From JAOTVV01 sp039591075 (GTDB taxonomy: Bacteria > Gemmatimonadota > Gemmatimonadetes > Gemmatimonadales > GWC2-71-9): DNA of 64,000 nucleotides. The notes beneath the pieces are model-generated. The model was not told the DNA's origin and searched no databases. It was given only the letters and a program-made list of their open reading frames with translations. The stretch covers positions 1-64,000 of the forward strand of contig JBDHEI010000021.1 of NCBI GenBank assembly GCA_039591075.1, written 5' to 3'. Every line of letters starts with the position of its first letter. Position 1 is the stretch's first letter. The position numbers were made by a program, and so were the translations under genes. Positions 10,019-18,930 of the stretch are shown one piece after another.

Positions 10019-11194
10019 GCGCGCCATGGCGTCACCCACCGTGTAAAACGATCCCGTGACGAGCGAAGTGCCGGCACCCTCGTGCACCAGCCGCAGAGCG
10101 CGATCGAAGTCCCCTTCGACCGTCACGTGGGGAAAGGCCTCCGCGACTGCGGCGAGCGACCAGACGCGCTCGGGGGGCGCCGAAGGAGCGATGGTCACCC
10201 AGATCCGCTGGGCCACGGTGCCGATCCGGTCGATCATGGTCCGCCAATCCTTGTCCGCGAGAATGCTGACCAGTGCATGCACCGGGGGCGGAAGTGGGTC
10301 AGTCCGGAGCCCTTCCACCAGGACGGCCACCCCACTCGGGTTGTGAGCCACGTCGAACAACCACGTGCCACGCCGCTCCATCCGGCCTGGGATCCACGCC
10401 CGGGCAAATGCTCGCGTCAGCGCGTCGTCCGTCGGGCGCCAGTCTCCCGGGAGCGCCTCGAGCACGACGCGAGCGACGGCCGCGTTTCGTCGCTGGTGCG
10501 GACCGGCGAGCCTCAAGGCGCCGGCGTACCGGGCGGCTGCTTCCACGACCACTGGAAGCGCCCCCACGACCTCGGCCGCCTGGACGAGAACCGCCCGCAG
10601 GGCAGGATCGGTTTCGCCGATCACGAACGGCCGGCCGCGCTTGGCGATGCCGGCCTTCTCGCGCGCGATGCCCTCGAGCGAGTGGCCGAGGAAGTCTGCG
10701 TGGTCCAGGCCGATATGCGTCACGGCGCTCACCAGCGGATCGACGACGTTCGTGGCGTCGAGCCGCCCGCCGAGTCCCACCTCGATCACGGCAATGTCAA
10801 CGCCCCGCGCAGCGAAGTCTGACAGCGCGATCGCCGTCGTGGCCTCGAAGAAGCTGGCCCCTGCCTCGAGCACCGTGGTCCGGAGCTCTGCCGTCCAGCA
10901 GGCGAACGCCTCGCGCGCGATGGGCCGCCCATCGACCAGCATCCGCTCACGAATATCAACCAGGTGCGGGGAGGTATACAGCCCCACACGCCCTCCCGCG
11001 TCTCCGAGTGCCTCGGCAACCAAGGTGGCGACGGAACCCTTCCCATTGGTGCCACCGATGTGGACGCAGGCGTAGTGCGTTTCAGGGTGGCCAAGTCGGG
11101 CGAGCAGAGCCCGGGTTGGATCGAGCGACCACTTGGCTCCGCCGGCTGTACGGGGATAGAGGAAGCCGAGGGCGTCCTCAAAGGACAGGATCAG
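9992..11194 (-). CDS. folC: Dihydrofolate/folylpolyglutamate synthase with a CTG start
   Basis: ATP-dependent ligase adding glutamate to dihydropteroate and folates. Seen: SFEDALGFLYPRT at residues 4-16, P-loop GGTNGKGS at 47-54, YTSPHL, the EVGLGGRLDATN segment and the C-terminal Mur-ligase-type domain. The P-loop lies upstream of the first ATG/GTG/TTG in frame, so the true start must be earlier; the only candidates are CTG codons. The CTG at 11194 overlaps the accD TGA (CTGA) and has GGAGG 7 nt upstream, giving 400 aa, a normal length. The unusual start is inferred from these facts. Confidence 0.9.
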   Translation of the reverse strand: MILSFEDALGFLYPRTAGGAKWSLDPTRALLARLGHPETHYACVHIGGTNGKGSVATLVAEALGDAGGRVGLYTSPHLVDIRERMLVDGRPIAREAFACWTAELRTTVLEAGASFFEATTAIALSDFAARGVDIAVIEVGLGGRLDATNVVDPLVSAVTHIGLDHADFLGHSLEGIAREKAGIAKRGRPFVIGETDPALRAVLVQAAEVVGALPVVVEAAARYAGALRLAGPHQRRNAAVARVVLEALPGDWRPTDDALTRAFARAWIPGRMERRGTWLFDVAHNPSGVAVLVEGLRTDPLPPPVHALVSILADKDWRTMIDRIGTVAQRIWVTIAPSAPPERVWSLAAVAEAFPHVTVEGDFDRALRLVHEGAGTSLVTGSFYTVGDAMARLPGFAPLG

Positions 11195-12048
11195 TCGTGC
11201 GCCTCCAGCGCGGGGGCGCTCACCATCATGCGCAACACACTCGCGACCGTTGCTCGCAGCTCCGAACGCGGAACCACGGCATCGACCATGCCGTGGGCCT
11301 CCAAGAACTCGGCGGTCTGGAACCCATCGGGCAGGTCCTGTCCGATCGTCTGTTTGATGACACGCGGGCCGGCGAACCCGATCACGGCACCGGGCTCGGC
11401 CAGGTTCAGATCGCCCTGCATGGCGTACGAGGCCGACACACCGCCCGTGGTCGGGTTCGTCATGATGGAGATGTACGGCGTCCCGGACTCCCGGAGTCGG
11501 GCCATGAGAGCCGATGTCTTTGCCATCTGCATCAGACTCAGGACCCCCTCCTGCATCCTGGCGCCGCCTGAAGCAGACACCAAGATGAGCGGCGCCCGAT
11601 GCTCCAGCGAGCGGTCGATGAGTCGAGCCACCTTCTCGCCGACGACCGAGCCCATCGAGCCGCCCATGAACTTGAAGTCCATGACACCGAGATTCACGGC
11701 GAGCCCGGTGAGCGTGCCGTGGCCCGCGATCATCCCATCGTGGGTCCCCGCTTTGCGGCTGGCGCTGGCGAGCCGGTGCTCGTACCCCTCGAACCCCAAC
11801 GCGTCCTTCGATCGTAGCTCGCGGTAGAGCTCCGTAAAGCTGCCGTCATCGATCAGGATCTCGATATAGCGCTGCGCCGAGATGCGCCGATGGTGTCCGC
11901 AGGACGGGCAGACCTGCAAGGCGCGCTCGAATTTCTCACTGATGTCGACGTGCCCGCACTGCTCGCACTTACCCCAGGCGTCCGGGGGGATCTCGAGCTT
12001 CTCACGCTGCGCCGTGCGTTTGCGTTTGTCTTTGCGAAACCAAGCCAT
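11191..12048 (-). CDS. accD: Acetyl-CoA carboxylase carboxyltransferase subunit beta
   Basis: Forms the carboxyltransferase of acetyl-CoA carboxylase with AccA to make malonyl-CoA. The 285-residue protein has the N-terminal zinc ribbon (CEQCGH near 34 and CPSCGHH near 53) and the crotonase-like core (SASGGARMQEGV near 162, NPTTGGVSASYAM near 197). Followed directly by folC, as in many bacteria. accA is not in the window. This is a separate enzyme from the pccB/accC set at 31-36 kb. Confidence 0.96.
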   Translation of the reverse strand: MAWFRKDKRKRTAQREKLEIPPDAWGKCEQCGHVDISEKFERALQVCPSCGHHRRISAQRYIEILIDDGSFTELYRELRSKDALGFEGYEHRLASASRKAGTHDGMIAGHGTLTGLAVNLGVMDFKFMGGSMGSVVGEKVARLIDRSLEHRAPLILVSASGGARMQEGVLSLMQMAKTSALMARLRESGTPYISIMTNPTTGGVSASYAMQGDLNLAEPGAVIGFAGPRVIKQTIGQDLPDGFQTAEFLEAHGMVDAVVPRSELRATVASVLRMMVSAPALEAHD

Positions 12049-12155
12049 GGTTGTCTAGCGCACTCCTGTGGCGCGCGGCAGGCACGTCATCTCGACGCGC
12101 TGCGCGGCTATAGAATCTCGCGCTTCCCCACACCACCCGCTAGCCCATCGCGGTG

Positions 12156-13394
12156 TCACGGTGTGTACCCGGAGTGACGCGCTTCGAATGCGACCCGGGC
12201 AGAGAGCCCCAGCGCCAGAAAGCAGACGACGAGAAACGAGCCACCATAGGACAGGAAGGGAAGCGGAATCCCGACGATGGGCATGATGCCGACGGTCATG
12301 CCGATATTCACGAAGATGTGGGTGAGGAGGATACCGCCGATCCCCGCTACAGCAAGCGACGAGAAGGGATCGACCGCGCGTTGGGAGATCCTGATCAGAC
12401 TGAAGATCAGGAGCGCGAAGAGCAACAGCGATACCAGTACCCCGAGGAAGCCGAGCTCTTCGCCCAACACGGAAAACACGAAATCGGTATGCTGCTCCGG
12501 CAGAAACGCGAGGCGTTTCTGCGTGCCCTCGGTCAGGCCCTTGCCGAGAATCCCGCCCGAGCCGATCGCCACCTTGGACTGAATGATGTGCCACCCCGTG
12601 GCCCGCGGGTCGATTTCGGGATTGAGGAATGACAGCAATCGGTTCTGCTGATAGGGCGCCAGTCGGCCCCAAAGCTCGAGGGCCAGCAGTCCCATCGCAA
12701 AGTTCACCAACCAGATCACGAGTCCTTCCGCGACGTATGGACGCACCCACACCAACACGATCGTCAACAGCACGATCCACACGCCCCAGGAGAGCGTGGA
12801 GAAGGCCATCAGCAACGACAAGAACGGCGACGCGAGCAAGAGCAGGAGCCAGTGATTGACCCCCGCCCAGAACAACATCGCAAACAACAGCCCCACGAAT
12901 ACGAGGGCGCTCCCCAAATCCGGTTGCAGCCCGACGAGGACGAATGGGACCCCCACGATCACGAGCGGCGGCAACAGCTGCGTGAGCGTCAACGGAGGCT
13001 CCCGCTTTGGCCCGAGGTGCCGCGCCAGCATCAGCACCGTCGCGAGCTTCGCCAGTTCGGCAGGCTGTCCGAGGCGCCGGCCGCCGATTGCAAGCCACGA
13101 TTTGGCACCCGACGCCGTACCGGCTCCGGTCCCGATGATCAAGGTCAGCGCGAGGAGCAGCACGGCGCCGACATACACGGCGGGCGTCACCCACTCGAGA
13201 ATGCGCGGAGAGACACGAAACGCGAACACGGCCGCGACCAGGCCGATGCCCACCCAGAGGGCCTGGCGCTTCCAAATCTCCGAGGCCGGCGACGGCACGT
13301 CGGTCACACCGGCGCTGTAGAGCAGGATCAGGCCGAGCCCGACCAGCAGCACGCTCCAGAGTGGCATGGCACTGTCGAGCGTCCTACCGCGCAC
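12156..13394 (-). CDS. rodA: Rod-shape SEDS peptidoglycan polymerase RodA
   Basis: Multi-pass SEDS glycosyltransferase that polymerises lipid II together with PBP2 (mrdA next door). About ten hydrophobic segments; conserved SEDS features include QPAELAK near 110, QPDLGSALVF near 155, EQHTDFVFSVLGEELG near 310 and a GIPLPFLSYGGS loop near 370. I use the GTG at 13394 (412 aa), 11 nt inside mrdA, because it supplies the RxLD residues usual before helix 1; an ATG at 13367 is the alternative. Last gene of the mreB operon. Confidence 0.93.
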   Translation of the reverse strand: MRGRTLDSAMPLWSVLLVGLGLILLYSAGVTDVPSPASEIWKRQALWVGIGLVAAVFAFRVSPRILEWVTPAVYVGAVLLLALTLIIGTGAGTASGAKSWLAIGGRRLGQPAELAKLATVLMLARHLGPKREPPLTLTQLLPPLVIVGVPFVLVGLQPDLGSALVFVGLLFAMLFWAGVNHWLLLLLASPFLSLLMAFSTLSWGVWIVLLTIVLVWVRPYVAEGLVIWLVNFAMGLLALELWGRLAPYQQNRLLSFLNPEIDPRATGWHIIQSKVAIGSGGILGKGLTEGTQKRLAFLPEQHTDFVFSVLGEELGFLGVLVSLLLFALLIFSLIRISQRAVDPFSSLAVAGIGGILLTHIFVNIGMTVGIMPIVGIPLPFLSYGGSFLVVCFLALGLSARVAFEARHSGYTP

Positions 13395-15258
13395 GGCCCA
13401 CCGGATCGCGTCCCGTGTCCCGAAGCAGAGCGGTGTCTGGGAGAATCGGGATAGGCTCTGGGGCTGAGTCGGCCGGCGTCTCCAGCCGGTACTCCCCACC
13501 CCGGGCCTTCACGGCATCCGCACCGAGCAGGTGCCGCGCGATGATCCGCGTGACAACCGGAGCGACGCGGGACCCGTGCTCTGCGAACTCCACGATGGCA
13601 CCGACCACGATCTCTGGATCGTCCGCAGGAGCAAACGCGACAAACCACCCGTGGTCCGGCCCGTGGGGATTCTGCGCCGTGCCCGTCTTGCCCGCGATCC
13701 TGAGGTCCACGATCTGCGCAGCCACGGCCGTGCCCCGGTCGACGACCGCCACGAGGGAGGCGCGGAGGTCAGCGAGATCGCGATCCGAGAGACCCAGCGT
13801 GTGCTGCTGGCCCTGGCGCGTCGCCACGAGATGCGGCGCGGCCGTCGTGCCGTGCGGGCTCGCCAGCATGCCATAGAACCGCACCACGTTGATGAGGGTC
13901 TGCGTGTTTTCTCCCTGACCGATCGCGAGATTCAAGGTCACGGCACTCGTCCAGCCCCGGGGTCCGTACCGACGGCTGTAGTACTCGGTCGATTGGGGGA
14001 AGATGGGCTCCGTCTCGCTGGGCAGGTCGATGCCTGACCGGCTGCCAAAGCCGAGTGCCGTGCCGTCCTGCAGGAGGTCCGTCAGGCCCAGTTTGAGCCC
14101 CAGTTGATAGAAGTACACGTCACACGAGTACTGAATGGCCTCGGCCAACGTCACGCTTCCGTGTCCCTCGACCCGCCAGCATCTAAAATACCGGTTGTAA
14201 TACTGGAAGCCGCCGCGGCAGGGCGCCGTCATCCGTGTGTCAAACGTGACGATACCTCGTCGGAGAGCCATGGCGGCGATCGCGAGCTTGAACGGCGAGG
14301 CAGGCGGGTAGCGGGCCTGGATGGCGCGGTTGAATAGCGGGAAGTCTTGGCTGGCAGCGAGACGCTGCCACTCCATTGGATCGACGCCCCCGACCAACAC
14401 GTTGGGATCGAAACTCGGGGCCGAATAGAGGGCCAGCACCTCGCCCGAGCGCGGGTCCATGGCGACGACCGCACCCCGACGGCCGGGTGGAAACGTGCCC
14501 TCGACAAACCGTTGCAGCTCCAGGTCGACAGTCGTGCGGATGGTGCGCCCCGGCTCGGGCTCGAGCGTCGATTCAATCCCCGCGTCGCGTACGGTGCGGT
14601 TCAGGGCATCGACCTCGATGTATTTCACCCCGTCCCGGCCGCGCAGCTCGGCGTCGTAGAACTGCTCAATGCCATCGCGGCCGACGAGTGTGCCGAGACG
14701 GGCGCCCGGATGCGAGCTTACGCGAAGCTCCTCTTCCGAGACCTCGCCGACATACCCAACGAGGTGGGCCGTGGTCGAACTGAAGGGATATCGGCGCTTG
14801 GGATCGCTCTGAATGACCAAACCCGGGTTCCAGGGGCGCAGCTCTTCGAGTGCCGACACGACGTCGAATGGTGCGTTTCGTTGGACCAGCACAGGCTCGG
14901 ACGGAGTAAGGCGGTACCGCTCGAAGATCAACTCCCGCTCGACAGAGTCCGTGCGAAGAATCGGATTCAGCCGGTCGAGCGTGGTGCGAAGCGACTCCGC
15001 GGAAACGGCGTGCAGCGACACGGAGTAGCCCGGTACGTTCTCGGCAAGCACCGCACCGTGCCGATCCGTGATCAGCCCCCGTGGGGCTGGAATGGGTACG
15101 GGGCGGAGGCGGTTTTCCTCGGACTGCACGCGGTAGCGGTCGGATCCGATCACTTGCAGCCTGAAGAACGCGACCGTGAGCACGGTGAATGTGGCGATCA
15201 CCATCACCCGTCCGAGGTCGGCGCGGCGCGCCACCGCACGCCGATCTCCCCAGCTCAT
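13384..15258 (-). CDS. mrdA: Penicillin-binding protein 2 (elongasome transpeptidase)
   Basis: Periplasmic D,D-transpeptidase partner of RodA. 624 residues: one N-terminal membrane helix (about 15-35), dimerisation domain with PAPRGLITDRHG near 66, and transpeptidase domain with SPFK as the SxxK active site near 340, SCD as the SxN motif and KTGTAQN near 520. The SCD in place of SxN is a conservative variant seen in PBP2s. The ATG at 15258 overlaps the mreD stop by 4 nt. Longer frames upstream run through mreD and are shadows. Confidence 0.94.
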   Translation of the reverse strand: MSWGDRRAVARRADLGRVMVIATFTVLTVAFFRLQVIGSDRYRVQSEENRLRPVPIPAPRGLITDRHGAVLAENVPGYSVSLHAVSAESLRTTLDRLNPILRTDSVERELIFERYRLTPSEPVLVQRNAPFDVVSALEELRPWNPGLVIQSDPKRRYPFSSTTAHLVGYVGEVSEEELRVSSHPGARLGTLVGRDGIEQFYDAELRGRDGVKYIEVDALNRTVRDAGIESTLEPEPGRTIRTTVDLELQRFVEGTFPPGRRGAVVAMDPRSGEVLALYSAPSFDPNVLVGGVDPMEWQRLAASQDFPLFNRAIQARYPPASPFKLAIAAMALRRGIVTFDTRMTAPCRGGFQYYNRYFRCWRVEGHGSVTLAEAIQYSCDVYFYQLGLKLGLTDLLQDGTALGFGSRSGIDLPSETEPIFPQSTEYYSRRYGPRGWTSAVTLNLAIGQGENTQTLINVVRFYGMLASPHGTTAAPHLVATRQGQQHTLGLSDRDLADLRASLVAVVDRGTAVAAQIVDLRIAGKTGTAQNPHGPDHGWFVAFAPADDPEIVVGAIVEFAEHGSRVAPVVTRIIARHLLGADAVKARGGEYRLETPADSAPEPIPILPDTALLRDTGRDPVGRAR

Positions 15259-15746
15259 CCGCGCACCCGGACGTCCAGCCAGCGCCGGAACACGATCAGG
15301 ATCGTGACTCCTACTGCCGCGGTCGTGAGCGCCTTGAGGGGCGACCACCATAGCAGTTGCCACACCAACGCCGAGTCGGTCATGTGTCGGCCCGCCACGA
15401 GTACAAGGACGTCGCGGAGCCACGTCCCGACGAGGAAGAAGCCACCGCTCACCAACAGGCTCTCGGCAAAGAACACCGCTTTGCCCCACGCCGCGAGGTA
15501 CCCCACGCAGCTGTGAGCCAGCGCGCCCGCTCCGAAAGCAACCGGCGTCAGCGAGTCCGCCAAGAGACCCACCACGAAACCCGCGATCGCCCCCTCACCC
15601 GGCCGCGCCTGAATCGCGAACACAAGCAGCGCGAGGAGCAGAAGGTCCGGCGCGAGCCGCACATCCCCGAGAAACGGGCGCAGGGCAAAATGGAGCGTCA
15701 CGAGCACCAGAAGGACGGCGATCTGACGAGCGCGAATGTGGCTCAC
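15255..15746 (-). CDS. mreD: Rod shape-determining protein MreD
   Basis: Small membrane protein of the elongasome, 163 residues with five or six hydrophobic segments and no cytoplasmic domain. Identified by length, hydropathy and position between mreC and mrdA; sequence conservation in MreD is always low. A GTG start overlaps the mreC TGA (GTGA), which fits translational coupling, and the stop overlaps mrdA's ATG. Confidence 0.85.
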   Translation of the reverse strand: MSHIRARQIAVLLVLVTLHFALRPFLGDVRLAPDLLLLALLVFAIQARPGEGAIAGFVVGLLADSLTPVAFGAGALAHSCVGYLAAWGKAVFFAESLLVSGGFFLVGTWLRDVLVLVAGRHMTDSALVWQLLWWSPLKALTTAAVGVTILIVFRRWLDVRVRG

Positions 15747-16597
15747 GACCCGATCACCGTATCGCTGAAGGCCCCACGCAGATCGACCGCCGGTCCAACC
15801 AGCACGACGACATGGGAGATCGAGGCCGGGTGCACGGCCGGACGCACGACGTAGGTCCGCGACCACCCCACCTCTTCCTCGCCCACGGCGACGATCGTGC
15901 CTATCGGGATACCGCGCGGATACACGCCCTGCCCACCACCCTGCCCCGAGGTGTAGATCACGGTGCCTGGCGGCACGTCCTGCTGGTAAGGGACCCCACG
16001 CAGCTCGAGCATCGGCGTGCCCGGTCCCTCGCTGCCGCGTGGTGCCACGATCCCGAACACCGAGCCGTCGAGCGCCATGCCGCTCACGCGGAAGTCCGGG
16101 TGAGTCCACAGCAACGCCACCGACTGAGTTCCGGAGGCACGCTGTACCACGCCAACCAGTCCCCCTGCGGCGACGACCGGTGCCGCGGCACGCACGCCGT
16201 CGTCACGCCCGGCCGACAAGAGCACCATGAGGCCGCTCGTCGGTAACGCCTGATGAAGAACTTCCGCCGACACGTGACGGCTGCGAAGTCGGGATGACAG
16301 CCCGAGGATCCTTCGGAGCTCCTCGTTCTCCTGTTCCAGGCCCGACATCTGGAGCGCCAGCACGAGCGTGGAGTCTCGTGCACCGACCTGCTGCAGGTAC
16401 CGGCCACGAGACGCCCGGACCACTTCGGCCTGGCGCTGAACGAACAGGAAGGGCGCGAGGACAGTGCGTGTGATGCCGGCCGCCACGGCGTCCTGAATCA
16501 CAGGTGGCGACATGCGCGCCGCCACCGCCAGCACGAGACAAACGACGAACGCGAGGGTGTCGCGACGTGACGAGTATGAGTCCGGCGCGAAGATCAC
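15743..16597 (-). CDS. mreC: Rod shape-determining protein MreC
   Basis: Periplasmic scaffold of the elongasome. 284 residues: one membrane helix near 15-30, a coiled coil with GLEQENEELRRILGL near 90, then the two beta-barrel domains (LLSAGRDDGVRAAAPVV, ELRGVPYQQDVPPGTVIYTSG). Lies 7 nt downstream of mreB. Confidence 0.93.
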   Translation of the reverse strand: MIFAPDSYSSRRDTLAFVVCLVLAVAARMSPPVIQDAVAAGITRTVLAPFLFVQRQAEVVRASRGRYLQQVGARDSTLVLALQMSGLEQENEELRRILGLSSRLRSRHVSAEVLHQALPTSGLMVLLSAGRDDGVRAAAPVVAAGGLVGVVQRASGTQSVALLWTHPDFRVSGMALDGSVFGIVAPRGSEGPGTPMLELRGVPYQQDVPPGTVIYTSGQGGGQGVYPRGIPIGTIVAVGEEEVGWSRTYVVRPAVHPASISHVVVLVGPAVDLRGAFSDTVIGS

Positions 16598-16604
16598 GAG
16601 CCGC

Positions 16605-17648
16605 CTAGGTCGTGAGGACCGAGCGGTACCTCTCGGGGTCCTCCAGTATCCGTCCCGTCCCCCGGACCACGCACGTCAGGGGATCTTCGTCCACCCGCAC
16701 CGGAAGACCGGTTTCCTGGGAAACCAGAACGTCCAGTCCGCGGGTCAGCGAGCCACCGCCCGCCATTACGATACCGCGATCCACGATGTCGCTGGCCAGC
16801 TCAGGAGGGGTGATCTCGAGGGCGCGGCGCACGGCGTCGATGATCTGCTGGATCGGTTCCTGCACGGCCTCGCGAATTTCGCTCGAATGGACGCGCACGA
16901 CCTTGGGAATCCCGGAGACCAGGTCCCGGCCCTTCGCCTCCATTTCCTTCTCGTCCTTCATCGGCACCGCGCTGCCGATCTGGATCTTGACGGCTTCGGC
17001 GGTGGGCTCGCCGATCAACAGATTGTAGTTCTTGCGCATGAACTGCACGATGGATTGATCCATCTCGTCGCCACCGGTCCGGATCGAGGTGTCGCTCACG
17101 ATCCCAGACAGCGCAATCACGGCGATCTCGGTCGTGCCCCCACCGACATCGATGGCCATGTTCCCCGTCGGCGTCTCCACCGGGAGCCCCACGCCGATAG
17201 CCGCTGCCATGGGCTCGGCAACCATGTAGACCTCTTTAGCGCCGGCCGAGTGCGCGCTGTCGCGGACGGCGCGCTTCTCCACTTCCGTGATACCACTCGG
17301 AACGCACACGATCACGCGCGGCTTCACACGGAAGAAGTGCTTCTGAATGATCGTCGACAAGAAGTAGCGCAGCATCTTCTCGGTGACGTCGAAGTCGGCA
17401 ATGACCCCGTCCTTCAACGGACGCACCGCCAGGATACTCTCGGGCGTCCTACCGAGCATGCGCTTGGCCTCGAGCCCGATGCCCTTGACCTTGCCCGTTG
17501 CCTTCTCGATAGCCACGACCGAGGGCTCGTTGAGGACGATCCCCTCCCCGCGGACGTAGATCAGCGTGTTGGACGTGCCGAGATCGACCGCGATCTCGTT
17601 CGCCGGCAGGATACTCCCGAGACGGAATTTGGTCCAGTTGATCGACAT
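16605..17648 (-). CDS. mreB: Actin-like cell-shape protein MreB
   Basis: Membrane-associated actin homologue directing lateral wall synthesis. 347 residues from the ATG at 17648. Seen: phosphate-1 AVDLGTSNTLIY near 20, connect motif, phosphate-2 AIDVGGGTTEIAVI near 162 and adenosine motif VMAGGGSLTRGLD near 288. Opens the mreBCD-mrdA-rodA run; a promoter and a stem-loop precede it. Confidence 0.97.
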   Translation of the reverse strand: MSINWTKFRLGSILPANEIAVDLGTSNTLIYVRGEGIVLNEPSVVAIEKATGKVKGIGLEAKRMLGRTPESILAVRPLKDGVIADFDVTEKMLRYFLSTIIQKHFFRVKPRVIVCVPSGITEVEKRAVRDSAHSAGAKEVYMVAEPMAAAIGVGLPVETPTGNMAIDVGGGTTEIAVIALSGIVSDTSIRTGGDEMDQSIVQFMRKNYNLLIGEPTAEAVKIQIGSAVPMKDEKEMEAKGRDLVSGIPKVVRVHSSEIREAVQEPIQQIIDAVRRALEITPPELASDIVDRGIVMAGGGSLTRGLDVLVSQETGLPVRVDEDPLTCVVRGTGRILEDPERYRSVLTT

Positions 17649-17689
17649 CGTTCGACGGGTCAGGGATCGGGGCGCCCATAACGAAAGGA

Positions 17690-17711
17690 CGCCTTCGGTT
17701 TTCCGAAAGCG
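17690..17711 (-). promoter_or_regulatory. Stem-loop in the mreB 5' leader
   Basis: On the minus strand CGCTTTCGG, loop AAAA, CCGAAGGCG: nine-base arms with one T.G pair. It sits just after the predicted transcription start and 41 nt before the ATG. It could protect the 5' end or act as an attenuator; function is unknown. Confidence 0.55.
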
Positions 17712-17715
17712 TTCT

Positions 17716-17744
17716 AAGTTAATTGCAAGCGTAAGTGAAAGCAA
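17716..17744 (-). promoter_or_regulatory. Promoter of the mreB operon
   Basis: TTGCTT (17744-17739), 17-nt spacer, TAACTT (17721-17716), in the gap between ald and mreB. Confidence 0.6.
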
Positions 17745-17787
17745 GCTCTCAACTTACCGGCCCTGCCCCCGGTTGGCGAGAGGCCAC

Positions 17788-18900
17788 TCAGACCAGCGTG
17801 CTCGGATCGCTCAGGTCGAGGCCAAACGCCTCGGCGACTCCGGGATACACCACCTTGCCCTCGATCACGTTGAGGCCCAGGAACAGCGATCGATCGGCCT
17901 TGCAGGCCTGGCGCCAGCCGGTCTTTGCCAGTTTGGCCGCATACGTGAAGGTGGCGTTGGTGAGCGCCAGCGTGGAGGTCCGGGGCACTCCACCGGGCAT
18001 GTTGGCCACGCCGTAGTGCACGACGTCTTCCACGATGTAGACCGGATCGTCGTGGGTGGTGGGCTTGATCGTCTCGACACACCCGCCCTGGTCGACCGCC
18101 ACGTCGACCACGACAGCACCCTTTTTCATGTGCGTCAGGTCGGCCTTCGTCACGAGACTGGGCGCCTTCGCGCCCGGCACCAACACGGCCCCGATCAGCA
18201 GATCCGCCGTGGCCAACAGCTCCAGCAGGTTGTGCCGGTTGGAGTACACCAGGTCGACGTTCGCCGGCATCACGTCCGACAGGTAGCGCAGCCGCTCCAA
18301 TGACAGATCGAGGACCGTCACGTGTGCCCCGAGCCCGGCCGCCATCTTGGCGGCGTTGGTGCCGACCACACCGCCCCCGATGATGACGACCTCGGCCGGC
18401 AACACGCCCGGCACACCCCCGAGCAAGATCCCGCGCCCACCATAGTACCGCTCCAAGTACTTGGCCCCTTCCTGGACCGCCATGCGCCCCGCGACTTCGC
18501 TCATCGGCGTGAGCAAGGGCAGCTCACCTGAGGGGAGCTGGACGGTTTCGTACGCGATCGCCACGCACTTGGATGTCATCACCGCCCGGGTCAGCGGTTC
18601 GCTGGCGGCGAAGTGAAAATACGTGAAGACCACCTGCCCGCTCCGCATGAGCCGCCATTCCGGCTCGATGGGTTCCTTGACTTTCATGATCATCTCGGCC
18701 TTGGCCCACACGTCCTTCGCCGTCGATGCGATCGTGGCACCCACGTTCTGGTACACGTCGTCGGTGAACCCACTCCCCTCCCCCGCTCCCCGCTCCACGA
18801 GCACGGTATGTCCCTGTGCCTTCAGCGCCTCAGCCCCTGCCGGAACGAGGGCAACGCGGTTCTCGGCGGTCTTGATCTCCTTCGGAACACCTATGATCAT
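17788..18900 (-). CDS. ald: Alanine dehydrogenase
   Basis: NAD-dependent reversible deamination of L-alanine to pyruvate. 370 residues starting MIIGVPKEIKTAENRV, with KVKEPIEPEW near 72, the catalytic His region YFHFAASEPLT near 94, and the NAD fold GGGVVGTNAAKMAAGLGA near 175. GAGG lies before the ATG. Stands between the M16 peptidase and the mreB operon on the same strand, with a separate promoter for mreB behind it. Confidence 0.97.
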   Translation of the reverse strand: MIIGVPKEIKTAENRVALVPAGAEALKAQGHTVLVERGAGEGSGFTDDVYQNVGATIASTAKDVWAKAEMIMKVKEPIEPEWRLMRSGQVVFTYFHFAASEPLTRAVMTSKCVAIAYETVQLPSGELPLLTPMSEVAGRMAVQEGAKYLERYYGGRGILLGGVPGVLPAEVVIIGGGVVGTNAAKMAAGLGAHVTVLDLSLERLRYLSDVMPANVDLVYSNRHNLLELLATADLLIGAVLVPGAKAPSLVTKADLTHMKKGAVVVDVAVDQGGCVETIKPTTHDDPVYIVEDVVHYGVANMPGGVPRTSTLALTNATFTYAAKLAKTGWRQACKADRSLFLGLNVIEGKVVYPGVAEAFGLDLSDPSTLV

Positions 18901-18930
18901 CGGAACCTCGACGAAATATGGTGACGGTGC

